Shown: positions 57,101 to 64,000 of the stretch, one piece after another
How positions within the stretch are numbered: the stretch's first letter is position 1
Layout: each line of letters begins with the position of its first letter
Source: JAAFJM01 sp964529175
GTDB taxonomy: Bacteria > Bacteroidota > Bacteroidia > UKL13-3
Reading direction: 5' to 3'
NCBI GenBank assembly: GCA_964529175.1
Contig: CAZGVO010000001.1
Span: 186,001-250,000, forward strand
Length of the DNA stretch: 64,000 bases
The notes under the pieces: generated by a model
What the model saw: the letters and a program-made list of their open reading frames with translations, nothing else
The model's database searches: none
Told to the model about the DNA's origin: nothing
Made by a program: the position numbers and the translations under genes

Positions 57101-60100
57101 CTGCTAAATTAACTGTAGTATTACTTTCGCAAACAACAATATCAGTTCCTGCATTTACTGTAGGTATTTGGTTAAACACCACCACCATATTATCACCACC
57201 AAATGAACATGGAATACTTGGATTAACAATGCTGAATGTTAAAACTACACTTCCATTCAATATATCAGCATTACTTGGATAATAAGTTGGTGTTAACGAT
57301 GAGTTATTGTTAAAAAATCCTGTTCCATTTGTTGTCCATGTTACATTCCCTGAAATATTAGCCGAAGCCGACAGATTAACAGTATCGTTAGCACAAATAG
57401 TTCTATCAATACCTGCATTAGCTATGGTATTATAAGGAACAAATTGAATATAAACAGTATCACTCTCTGCTCCGCAAAGACCAGATGGATCGTTAGTAGT
57501 GTAAACTAACTTAACTAAACCACTATTTTTATCGCTTATACTTGGTGTGTAAATTGCATTTGGTAAATTTATATTATTAAACGAACCTGTTCCAGTAGTA
57601 CTCCAAGTGGCACTTAATGCCCCATTTCCAAAAGTACCAGAAAGTGCAACTGCATTAGCATCATTACATAATACTTGGTCGTTACCCGCATTTACAGTTA
57701 CTGCATTATTTATAAATATTTCTACTGAATCTTTAGCCGCACTACATGGACCAAAAGGATCATTAGTGGTATATGTTAACATTACTTTCCCATTTGCAAT
57801 TTCGTTAGCAGTAGGCAAGTAAGTAGTTGGATTACTAAATGAAATAAAATTAGAATTGGTTGACGAAGTCCAAGAACCAAAATTTGCTGAACCACCCAAA
57901 GTAGCACTTACATTAATAATAGTATTTGAACAAACTGTTTGATCTAAACCAGTATTTACACTTGCAGCTGGATTAAATGTAATTCTTACAATATCTGAAG
58001 TTACTCCACAAGGCCCTATTGGGTCGCTTGAGGTCAACACTAAATTTACAAAACCTGCCGCTTTATCTGCCACACTTGGAAAATATGTTGGATTTAAAAT
58101 ATCAATATTATTAAATGTTCCTGTTCCTTGTGTTGACCATTTGCCTGTATTAACAGCACCACTTACCGAGCCCGATAAATTTACACTTGTATTGCTTTCG
58201 CAAACGGTTTGATCTAGGCCTGCATCAACAGAAGCCAATTGATTAATTGTAACAATCATTACATCTGAGGCAGCCGAACATGGAATAGTGGAATTACTAA
58301 TATTAAAAGTTAATAATAAATTACCTAACGACTTGTCAGCATTACTTAAATAATAAGTTGGTGTTAATGATGAATTATTACTAAAAGTTCCTGTTCCTGA
58401 AGTTGTCCAAATTACATTTCCAGTTATACTCGCAGTAGCACTTAGGTTAATACTATCAGTTGAGCAAATGGTTTGATCTGGGCCAGCATTAGCAATAGTA
58501 GAAAATGGAAGAATTTTAACCTCAACAGTATCAGACTCTTGCGCACAAACACCTGTAGGATCATTGGTAGTTAAAACTAATTTTACTGCTCCAGCAGCTT
58601 TATCAGCACTACTTGGAGTATAAGTTGCTCTTAAATCCGTAATATTATCAAAAGTACCTGAACCCAATGTACTCCAGGTGGCACTAGTGGCAGAACCACC
58701 AATTGAACCCGACATAACCGCATTTAAACCTTTAACACAAATGGTTTGGTCAATACCAGCATTTACCCTTGCGCTTTGATTAATTATTACTTCTAACGAA
58801 TCTTTAGCGGCACTGCATGGACCAAATGGGTCGTTAGTAGTAAAAGTTAAAATAACTTTACCCGCTAATATTTCGTCATTAGTTGGAACATATGTAGTTG
58901 GATTACTAAATGAAATGTATGCAGGATTGCTAGATGAAGTCCAAGAACCAAAATTTGCCGAACCGCCTAAAACTGCACTAATATTAATTGCTTTATTAGA
59001 ACAGATATTTTGATTTATACCTGCATCTACTGTTGCAGCTGGGTTAAAGTTAATTCTTACAATATCATTTGTTGCTCCACAAGGGCCAACTGGATCGTTG
59101 GTAGTTAAGACTAAATTTACAAAACCTGCGGCTTTATCGACCGCACTTGGAAAATATAAAGCATTTAATGAATTAACATTATTAAATGCTCCTGTTCCTT
59201 GAGTTGACCAAGTTCCAGAAGAAGCAGTTCCGCTTACTGAACCTGATAAACTTACGGAAAGGTCATTTTCACAAACTGTTTGATCTAATCCGGCATTTGC
59301 AGTTGGCAATTGATTAAATGTTACCAATAAATTATCAGAAGCAAACGAACAAGGAATACTTGGATTAATGATACTAAACGTTAAAATTACGTTTCCATTT
59401 AAAACATCAGCATTACTTGGATAATAAGTTGGTGTTAACGATGAATTATTGTTAAACAACCCTGTTCCACTCGAAGACCAAGTTACATTTCCAGTAATAT
59501 TAGCAGAAGCAGCTAAATTTACACTATCATTGGTACATCTTTGTTGGTCAGGACCAGCATTAGCCACAGTGGTATAAGGTACAAATTGAATATATACAGT
59601 ATCTCTTTCTGCAGTGCATGGGCCAACTGGGTCGTTAGTAGTATATACTAATTTTACCAATCCACTATTTTTGTCATTTACCGAAGGTGTGTAAATAGCG
59701 TTTGCAAAGTTTACATTGTTAAATGAACCAGTTCCAGTAGTACTCCAAGTAGCACTTGATGCACCATTTCCAAAAGAACCTGATAACGAAACAGTTGTAG
59801 CATCATTACATAATATTTGGTCATTACCAGCATTTACGGCAACAGCCTGATTAATAATAACTTCTAACGAATCTTTAACTGCGCTACATGGGCCAAATGG
59901 ATCGTTGGTAGTAAAAGTTAATACTACTTTTCCATTGGCAATATCAGTTGCTGTTGGCAAATAACTTACTGGATTACTGAAAGATATATAACTAGGATTA
60001 CTTGATGAGGTCCAAGAACCAAATGTAGCCGACCCTCCCAATGTTGCAGTAGCATTAATTGTTGTATTTGAACAAATTAATTGATCAATTCCAGCATTAA

Positions 60101-61571
60101 CCGTAGCAGCCTGATTGAAGGTAATTTTCACCATATCTTGTGTAGCTCCGCATGGACCAGCAGGATCGTTAGTAGTTAAGAATAAATTTACAAAACCTGC
60201 TGCTTTATCAGCCACACTTGGTGTATAAACTGCGTTTAAGGAATTTACATTGTTAAATGTTCCTGTTCCTTGTGTAGACCATGTACCACTACTTGCCGAA
60301 CCTGACAATGAACCATTTAATCCAACGCTGTTATTGCTTTCGCAAACTGTAAAATCTACTCCCGCATCTACTCCTGGCAACTGATTAATAGTAACTAATA
60401 CATTATCAGAGGAATTATCGCATACAAAAGAGGGATTAGAAGTTGTAAAAGTAAAGGTAACAGAGCCATTTTGAATATCGGCTGTACTTGGAAAATAGTT
60501 TGGTGTTAAAATAGCGTTGTTATCAAAAAAGCCTGTTCCTGAACTTGTCCAAACTTTACTTCCACCTGTAGCATTTGTTGTAGCACTTAATGATACATTA
60601 TTTCCTGCACATATAGTTTGGTCAATTCCAGCATTAGAAACTGCCAATGGATTGAAATTAATTCTAACAGTATCGCGGTTTGCAGTACAAGGGCCTGCAG
60701 GATCATTGGTTGTTAAAACTAATTTTACAAAACCTATGCTAATATCGTTTGCGGAAGGCGTGTAAACTGCATTTAGCAAACTATTATTATTAAAAAAACC
60801 AGAGCCCAAAGTTGACCATGTAGCTGAAGTAGCTGTGCCGCTTATACTTCCAGATAAATTAACACTAGTTGTATTCACACATAAGTTTTGAGTAGTACCT
60901 GCACTAACAATTGGAGCTTGCAAAAACGAAACTGTCATTGAATCTTTAGCAGCTACACAAGGACCTGCAGGGTCGTTAGTGGTTAAAATTAATATAACTG
61001 ACCCATTTAACACATCGGCAGCACTTGGAGTATAAATTGCATTTAAATTTGAAGTATTATTAAAAGTACCTGTTCCCGTAGAAGACCAATTAGCAAAAGG
61101 CGCTACTGGGCCAACTGAACCAGCTAAAGTTACAGTACTATTACCACATAATAATTGATCAGGACCAGCACTAGCACTAGGTATTGGGTTAATATTCAGA
61201 TTATTACCATTATCTGTTCCTATAATTGAAGGATTATCGGCCACAACCCTGATACGGTAAATATAACTTGAAGTGGAACTTATTGGAAAAACCACTGAAA
61301 TATTACCACTAGTAGTTGATACCACCGAGCCAATATTAATTGGCGAAGCAAAACTTCCATTTTCATCACTCAATTGAGCCGTAAAAGTATTTCCTACTGA
61401 AAATGAGCCTGTTATTGAATAGGTTACAGTGGTTGCCTCGCCAGCACAAAATGAAGTTCCGCCAACACCTGTGGTAGCAATAGTTTGTGCACCAACTTTT
61501 GACGTTACAAAAAATATCAAGGTTAAAATTATGGTATTTAAACCAATCCTGATACAGTTATTCTTTATCAT
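51108..61571 (-). CDS. Giant T9SS-exported adhesin with 34 tandem modules
   Basis: This 3487-residue surface protein has a signal peptide (residues 1-29, ending KVGAQ) and an Ig-like N-terminal domain (30-130). Thirty-four modules of 88-91 residues (about 134-3164) follow. Each opens with (N/D)AGxDQxxC and has a second cysteine in a NDPxGPC-type segment, so one disulfide per module is plausible. Two PKD domains come next (YLWDFGDSETSSS and VLWDFGDATTST, about 3190-3335), then an Ig-like domain with YYQWFLNGTPISG, and a type A sorting domain (YPNPNNGIVNID, VYDVSGKEI, SSGVYFLKLYN). It is expected to be secreted through T9SS and attached outside the cell, forming a long fibre for adhesion. The reading frame is intact over 10.4 kb. 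The ligand is unknown. Confidence 0.93.
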   Translation of the reverse strand: MIKNNCIRIGLNTIILTLIFFVTSKVGAQTIATTGVGGTSFCAGEATTVTYSITGSFSVGNTFTAQLSDENGSFASPINIGSVVSTTSGNISVVFPISSTSSYIYRIRVVADNPSIIGTDNGNNLNINPIPSASAGPDQLLCGNSTVTLAGSVGPVAPFANWSSTGTGTFNNTSNLNAIYTPSAADVLNGSVILILTTNDPAGPCVAAKDSMTVSFLQAPIVSAGTTQNLCVNTTSVNLSGSISGTATSATWSTLGSGFFNNNSLLNAVYTPSANDISIGFVKLVLTTNDPAGPCTANRDTVRINFNPLAVSNAGIDQTICAGNNVSLSATTNATGGSKVWTSSGTGFFDNNAILTPNYFPSTADIQNGSVTFTFTTSNPSFVCDNSSDNVLVTINQLPGVDAGVDFTVCESNNSVGLNGSLSGSASSGTWSTQGTGTFNNVNSLNAVYTPSVADKAAGFVNLFLTTNDPAGPCGATQDMVKITFNQAATVNAGIDQLICSNTTINATATLGGSATFGSWTSSSNPSYISFSNPVSYLPTATDIANGKVVLTFTTNDPFGPCSAVKDSLEVIINQAVAVNAGNDQILCNDATTVSLSGSFGNGASSATWSTTGTGSFNNVNFANAIYTPSVNDKNSGLVKLVYTTNDPVGPCTAERDTVYIQFVPYTTVANAGPDQQRCTNDSVNLAASANITGNVTWSSSGTGLFNNNSSLTPTYYPSNADVLNGNVILTFSIINPSIPCSFASDNLLVTFNQLPTANAGLDQTVCENDLSVSLSGSVSGTASSGTWSTQGTGAFNNVNSLNALYFPSAVDKAAGFVNLVLTTNDPVGPCGATNDIVRINFNPAATVDAGINQNICSNKAINISAVLGGSANFGSWTSSSNPAYISFSNPTTYVPTNDEILAGKVILTFTTNDPFGPCSAAKDSLEVIINQSARVNAGIDQTICVKGLNAVMSGSIGGSATSATWSTLGSGTFDNITDLRATYTPSSADKAAGAVKLVLTTNDPTGVCAQESDTVEVKILPFSTIANAGPDQTICSTDSINLSATASITGNVIWTTSGTGTFSNNSSLTPTYYLSNADKSLGNLLLTFNISNSTIPCSAASDVMIVTINQLASVDAGLDQTVCESNTSVNLSGSVSGAVNTGKWSTQGTGTFNNIDILNPTYFPSVADKAAGFVNLVLTSSDPIGPCGVTSDIVRITFNPAASVNTGLDQTVCSNTIINVSATLGGSANFGSWTSSTNSNFISFSNPTTYLPTANEIANGKVMLTYTTNDPFGPCSAAKDSVEIFINNAVTVNAGNDQVLCNDANAVALSGTFGNGALSATWSTTGTGSFNNINLPNAIYTPSISDKNSGLVKLVYTTNDPSGLCGAESDTVYIQFVPYNTIANAGIDRTICANDTVNLSASANISGNVTWTTNGTGFFNNNSSLTPTYYPSNADILNGSVVLTFSIVNPSIPCSFGGDNMVVVFNQIPTVNAGTDIVVCESNTTVNLAGAIGGSASFGTWVTKGSGTFNNVNDLSAIYTPSIADKSRGFVDLTLTTNDPAGPCGPVQDIVRILFNLAPRVDLGPEQSICSNKTVNIRANLGGSATGGTWTSSTNPSFISFSNPVDYVPLASEIANGRVVLTFTSNDPFGPCSSIKDSVLVMVEQGAVVNAGVDQSICVKSSRVFLSGFIGGLATEGNWSTTGTGTFDDVRNPNATYFPSNNDVSVGSILLILTTNDPDGNCEAAADTLELRILPFSTVADAGADRIICATETVKLSAFANIVGTVDWTTTGTGVFDNTSSLTPIYFPSNEDIANGNVILTFTIENPTIPCSFASDNLNITINQLPTVNAGADITVCETNTTVSLAGSVGGAASSGKWSTLGTGTFNNINILNATYTPSVADKNKGFVDLVLTTNDPVGPCVATADIVRIVFNPAAIVDAGLNQNICENQSVNLTSILSGSANFGSWTSSTNTNFISFSNPLTYFPSATEIANGRAVLTFTTNDPFGPCSASKDSLEIAINMGAKVNAGLDQTICVKTPNVELSGLIGGAATDASWSTLGTGTFDDVRNLRANYFPSNNDVDNGSVLLVLTTNDPGDVCEPQSDTLEVKILPFSTVANAGPDQLVCSVDSVKLSAFANITGVVNWTTSGSGAFSNTSSLNPTYYLSSADKSSGSIILTFTIDNPSIPCSFASDNLVININPQPLANAGLDQTICASDVEVSLNGTIGGSASMGSWTTLGNGSFNNANDINAIYTPTQADKDAGFVDLSFTSTDASGFCGSAQDFVRITFNPVATVNAGLDQTLCSNSIINANATLGGSANFGSWTSSTNPSYVSFSNPVSYLPTATEIANGKVVLTFTSNDPFGPCSAGKDSVEITINQAVAVNAGNDQILCNNVTSVSLSGVSGNGASSATWSTTGTGSFNNTSLPNAVYTPSASDISNGLVKLIYTTNDPAGPCSAERDTVYIQFLPFNTAADAGPDQFKCANDTVNLLATSNISGNVIWTTSGTGLFNNNSSLTPTYYPSNADVLNGNVTLTFSIVNPSIPCSFASDNVLINFNQLPLVDAGTDINVCESNATINLSGSVGGSASSGTWATLGSGTFNNINNLNAIYTPSAADKLAGLVYLVLTTNDPAGPCGPTQDIVKITFDQSATVNAGLDQVICSNGTINVAATIGGAASFGSWTSSTNPSFIAFNSSTSYTPTALEYANGKVVLTFKTNDPFGACDAAVDSVEISINPIPLVDAGSNQTVCSNLSSITLSGLIGGSATSAYWKTTGTGTFNDSNLLGAIYTPSAADKASGLTKLILITNDPAGPCVSVNDTLELTYRPVATANVGVDKTICATDNILLGVTTNITGNTGFWSTTGNGGFSNNTSLTPTYFPSAADIAAGSVKISYTNFDVNDVCANVTDTLILTINQPVQVTAGIDQTVCASATSIALTGTIGGSATSCSWITTGIGLFVNRFNDTTTYTPSNFDKTRGFVNLVLSTNDPVGPCPLKRDTVTIVLSPVAVVNAGPDQAVCGNTPVNFYGSYNSVAVFARWTNTTVPTFNSYDSVFTYNPTPTDIANGQMTFILTSSDPVGPCPAVVDSVNVKFYQPVTTNAGADQVLCATANSVDLSGSFGGGATSILWVTTNGTGTFDDPTALNTVYRPSAADLAAKSIQISITTDDPTGPCFAGFDDIAVQFKDSLVSFATETVLATCDSTIVRFINTTTSLGNNYLWDFGDSETSSSANPIHAYKKVGIFDVKLKASSANGCLENVASQVIVNSIKPAAIFNVNKFTQCLIDNGFDFSNSSQGGTVSWITSVLWDFGDATTSTATFPSTKRYTQAGDYRVQLSVQASNGCFDTISKVITVNPGPKKPVITLTAGNTLKATQGVYYQWFLNGTPISGANFDTYVTTGYGFYSVRVDSTNGCGTMSDDFELKYNSINERQNLINSVHIYPNPNNGIVNIDADQNLNFTVYDVSGKEIMTGTKVQKIHQIDLMDYSSGVYFLKLYNDKDQFTTKIIRN
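52080..61172 (-). repeat. Protein-coding higher-order repeat: eight cycles of four modules
   Basis: The 34 modules fall into four types in strict order. Type A has an ITGNVxWTTSGTG core, B opens DAGxDxTVCESNxxV, C has GSWTSSTNPSFISFSNP, and D has SATWSTTGTGSFNN and a VYIQF or VEVKILPF end. After two leading modules of types C and D, eight full A-B-C-D cycles follow, each about 357 residues (1071 bp). Cycle starts on the minus strand lie near 60635, 59561, 58490, 57419, 56348, 55277, 54206 and 53135. The last cycle (types A to D near 53135-52080) is the most diverged. Confidence 0.9.
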
Positions 61572-61932
61572 AATTTATTAAAATAAAAGTGAAAAATTAT
61601 CCTTTTAATAGTGGTGAAAAGTACAATTAAAAATACTCAAAATGTTAAAAAGTTGTAGGTGGCTCAAAATTTTACACAAATCGCGTTTCTATTATGCTAA
61701 TAGCGGATAAAGAAATGAAAAAAAGTACAAAATTTATGAAAAAACACCCTTTTTAAGCATAGTTATCCACAATTAAAAAGTCACTTTTAGGTAATATAAT
61801 TACGAAAATAATGAGTTAAACGTTGTGTGTATTTTTACATAAAATATTAAAAAACTTAAATCAACAAAAAAATCAAAATTGATAGTTTGGGTTTGCTTTT
61901 TTATTCGCAAATTCGCAGCTTACTTTTCAATC
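61572..61932. other. Divergent intergenic region (adhesin / purL) with one DnaA-box match
   Basis: This is 361 AT-rich bases without a gene. A single perfect TTATCCACA (61763-61771) matches the DnaA-box consensus, with no second box nearby. No purine-riboswitch-like core and no clear two-part promoter was seen. Confidence 0.4.
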
Positions 61933-64000
61933 ATGAATCAATCTATTCCATCGGGCAATTTAGCCACACTTGAACAAGCACAACAATTAGGTCTTAGACC
62001 GGAAGAATTTGAAAAAATCAAAGAAATTTTAGGTCGTACCCCCACTTTTACCGAAATGAGTATTTACTCAGTAATGTGGAGCGAACATTGTTCATATAAA
62101 AATTCAATTGTTTGGTTAAAAACTTTGCCCAAAGAAGGCGAAAAAATGTTGGCCAAAGCAGGTGAAGAAAACGCAGGTTTGATTGATATTGGAGATGGAT
62201 TGGCATGTTGTTTTAAAATAGAAAGTCATAATCACCCGAGTGCTATTGAGCCATACCAAGGTGCTGCAACGGGTGTGGGTGGAATTAACCGCGATATTTT
62301 TTCGATGGGAGCTCGTCCCATTGCACAGCTAAACTCATTGCGTTTTGGAAATATAGAAAACGAAAGAACCAAATGGTTGGTTCGTGGTGTAGTAAAAGGA
62401 ATAGGAAATTATGGAAATGCATTTGGTATTCCTACTGTTGGTGGCGAAGTGTATTTTGACGATTGCTACCAAATCAACCCATTGGTAAATGCCATGAGTG
62501 TTGGTATAGCTAAAGTTGGTAAAACCGTTTCTGCCATTGCGGAAGGTGTTGGTAATCCAGTTTATATTTTTGGTTCAGCAACAGGTAAAGATGGAATTCA
62601 TGGTGCTGCATTTGCAAGTAAAGACATTACCGAAGATTCAACAAAAGATTTGCCTTCGGTTCAAGTAGGCGATCCTTTCTGGGAAAAATTGATTCTGGAA
62701 GCTAGCATGGAATTATTGGAAACCGATGCCATTGTTGGAATGCAAGATATGGGTGCTGCGGGTATTACTTGCTCAACTAGCGAAATGAGTGCAAAAAGTG
62801 GAACAGGAATGAAGGTGTGGTTAGATAAAGTTCCAATGCGCCAAGAAGGCATGAAAGATTGGGAAATTCTTTTATCAGAAAGCCAAGAGCGTATGTTGGT
62901 GATTGTGAAAAAAGGAATGGAAGCCCATGTTGAAAAAGTATTAGAAAAATGGGATTTAACTTATAATATTATCGGTGAAGTAACAGATTCAGGAAGAGTT
63001 CAATATTATATGAACGATGAATTGAGAGCTGATATTCCTGGCGAAAGTTTGGTTTTAGGTGGTGGTGCTCCAGTTTATCACCGCGAATACACCGAGCCAA
63101 AATATTTTAAAGAAATTGAAAAATTTAATATAACCAATGTTTCAGATTGTACACCAGAGCAAGCTATTAATGTTGCTAAATTCCTAGCTGCTCACCCAAA
63201 TATTGCATCAAAAAGATGGGTGTATAACCAATACGATAGCATGGTGGGAACCATTAACCAAACTACCAATGCGCCAAGTGATGCATCGGTTGTAAAAGTT
63301 AAAGGAACCGACAAATCAATTGCGATGACAGTTGATTGTAATAGCCGTTTTGTTTGGGCTGATCCATTTGTAGGTGGACAAATTGCGGTAGCAGAAGCAG
63401 CTCGTAATTTGGTTTGCGCTGGTGCTGAGCCTGCGGCCATTACCAACTGTTTAAACTTTGGAAATCCTTATAACCCTGAAGTGTATTACCAATTTGTGTA
63501 TGCTATAAAAGGCATGGGCGAAGCTTGTAAAAAGTTTGATACACCAGTTACAGGTGGAAATGTGAGTTTTTACAACCAAAGCAGCGATAATGATGCTGTT
63601 TTCCCTACTCCAACAATTGGAATGGTGGGTTTAATTGGCGATAACAAAAAACACATGACCATGGATTTTAAAAATGCAGGTGATGTAATTTATATGCTAG
63701 GCAATAGCAAAAATGATATTGGTTCATCGCATTATTTAGCGCACTACCATAAAGTACAATACTCTCCAGCACCATACTTTAACTTAGATGAAGAACATCA
63801 ATTACACAAAGCTTTGTTAGGTTTAATCAATGGTAATCATATTGAATCAGCACACGATGTAAGCGAAGGAGGTTTATTCATTACTCTACTAGAAAGTGCT
63901 ATGAACAGAAACTTAAGTTTTGATGTTTCGACTCCGCTCAACAACCAAAACTTAAGAACTGACTCGTTCTTGTTCGGAGAAGCTCAAGGGCGTGTGGTAA
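61933..64000 (+). CDS. purL: Phosphoribosylformylglycinamidine synthase PurL (3' end outside window)
   Basis: This enzyme makes formylglycinamidine ribonucleotide from FGAR, ATP and ammonia in purine synthesis. The 689 complete codons present begin at the ATG at 61933. The start resembles the short (about 740-residue) PurL rather than the 1300-residue fused enzyme, because the sequence goes straight into the ATP-binding core: MSIYSVMWSEHCSYKNS (about 42-58), KIESHNHPSAIEPYQGAATG, GDGLACC and MQDMGAAGITCSTSEMS. The second half has FVWADPFVGGQIAVAEAAR, TNCLNFGNP, VTGGNVSFYNQ and HDVSEGGL. A short form would need separate PurQ and PurS, which are not in the window. The frame is open at the right edge. 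Confidence 0.94.
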   Translation, partial: MNQSIPSGNLATLEQAQQLGLRPEEFEKIKEILGRTPTFTEMSIYSVMWSEHCSYKNSIVWLKTLPKEGEKMLAKAGEENAGLIDIGDGLACCFKIESHNHPSAIEPYQGAATGVGGINRDIFSMGARPIAQLNSLRFGNIENERTKWLVRGVVKGIGNYGNAFGIPTVGGEVYFDDCYQINPLVNAMSVGIAKVGKTVSAIAEGVGNPVYIFGSATGKDGIHGAAFASKDITEDSTKDLPSVQVGDPFWEKLILEASMELLETDAIVGMQDMGAAGITCSTSEMSAKSGTGMKVWLDKVPMRQEGMKDWEILLSESQERMLVIVKKGMEAHVEKVLEKWDLTYNIIGEVTDSGRVQYYMNDELRADIPGESLVLGGGAPVYHREYTEPKYFKEIEKFNITNVSDCTPEQAINVAKFLAAHPNIASKRWVYNQYDSMVGTINQTTNAPSDASVVKVKGTDKSIAMTVDCNSRFVWADPFVGGQIAVAEAARNLVCAGAEPAAITNCLNFGNPYNPEVYYQFVYAIKGMGEACKKFDTPVTGGNVSFYNQSSDNDAVFPTPTIGMVGLIGDNKKHMTMDFKNAGDVIYMLGNSKNDIGSSHYLAHYHKVQYSPAPYFNLDEEHQLHKALLGLINGNHIESAHDVSEGGLFITLLESAMNRNLSFDVSTPLNNQNLRTDSFLFGEAQGRVV

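Noticed and set aside
53293..57822. Plus-strand reading frames of 70-124 codons inside the adhesin gene
   Set aside because: They recur at the same place in each module, are antisense to conserved repeat codons and lack signals of their own; they are shadows of the repeat.
52080..61172. CRISPR-like regular repeats
   Set aside because: The repetition is in codons, about 267 bp per unit, in one open frame with diverged copies; there are no short identical repeats with unique spacers.
61763..61771. DnaA box TTATCCACA as a sign of a replication origin
   Set aside because: It is a single match only, with no cluster of boxes and no dnaA/dnaN genes; chance in AT-rich DNA is likely.
61572..61932. 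Purine riboswitch before purL
   Set aside because: No conserved purine-aptamer core or matching three-stem arrangement could be found by eye.

Overview
The window is AT-rich and comes from a member of the Bacteroidota. The sequence support is type IX secretion (T9SS) C-terminal sorting domains of type A and type B, a PorP/SprF-family protein, a GH97 alpha-glucosidase, DUF4834 and DUF1573 proteins, and Bacteroidota-style promoters (TTTG, about 19 bases, TAnnTTTG). PurL appears to be the short form, which leans towards a Cytophagales/Chitinophagales/Sphingobacteriales-type lineage rather than Bacteroides, but this is inference. No rRNA, tRNA, CRISPR array or insertion sequence was seen.

Layout. 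(1) 1-8.1 kb, plus strand: a T9SS cargo cluster with a large LamG-domain surface protein (cut by the window edge), a small type B cargo protein, a PorP/SprF protein and an OmpA-family protein, closed by a strong terminator. (2) 8.1-11.2 kb: a diverged tandem duplication of about 250 bp covering the 3' end of an OmpA-domain gene, then that gene and a small lipoprotein gene. (3) 11.2-17.6 kb, minus strand: a tightly coupled operon in the order mod, AAA ATPase, DUF4276, res. This is a type III restriction-modification system with an ATPase plus putative Toprim-like pair inside it, and is the best candidate for an unusual defence system here. (4) 18-21.5 kb: a small membrane protein, a GH97 glycosidase and a secreted CxxCH/choice-of-anchor V protein. 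(5) 21.5-44 kb: a region rich in signalling genes, with a ten-PAS histidine kinase and its FIST neighbour, a hybrid kinase with two response regulators (one fused to a lone HisKA domain), a REC-kinase fusion, a broken receiver, a GAF/multi-PAS kinase and a REC-AraC regulator. FkbM, DUF4834, OmpA, superoxide dismutase and lipoprotein genes lie among them. (6) 44-51 kb: a saccharopine dehydrogenase-like gene and several envelope genes (lipoproteins, a beta-rich outer-membrane candidate, DUF1573, an HlyD-type adaptor, DUF3108). (7) 51-61.6 kb: one 3487-residue T9SS-exported adhesin made of 34 modules in a four-module higher-order repeat. (8) 61.9 kb to the end: purL, cut by the window edge.

Themes: cell-surface secretion (T9SS substrates, OmpA anchors, the giant adhesin), dense phosphorelay signalling with many sensory PAS/GAF modules, and one compact anti-phage operon. 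Most genes are single-gene or two-gene units bounded by good intrinsic terminators, several of them bidirectional. Start codons were moved inward from the longest reading frame where a signal peptide, lipobox or TAATG coupling pointed to an internal ATG.
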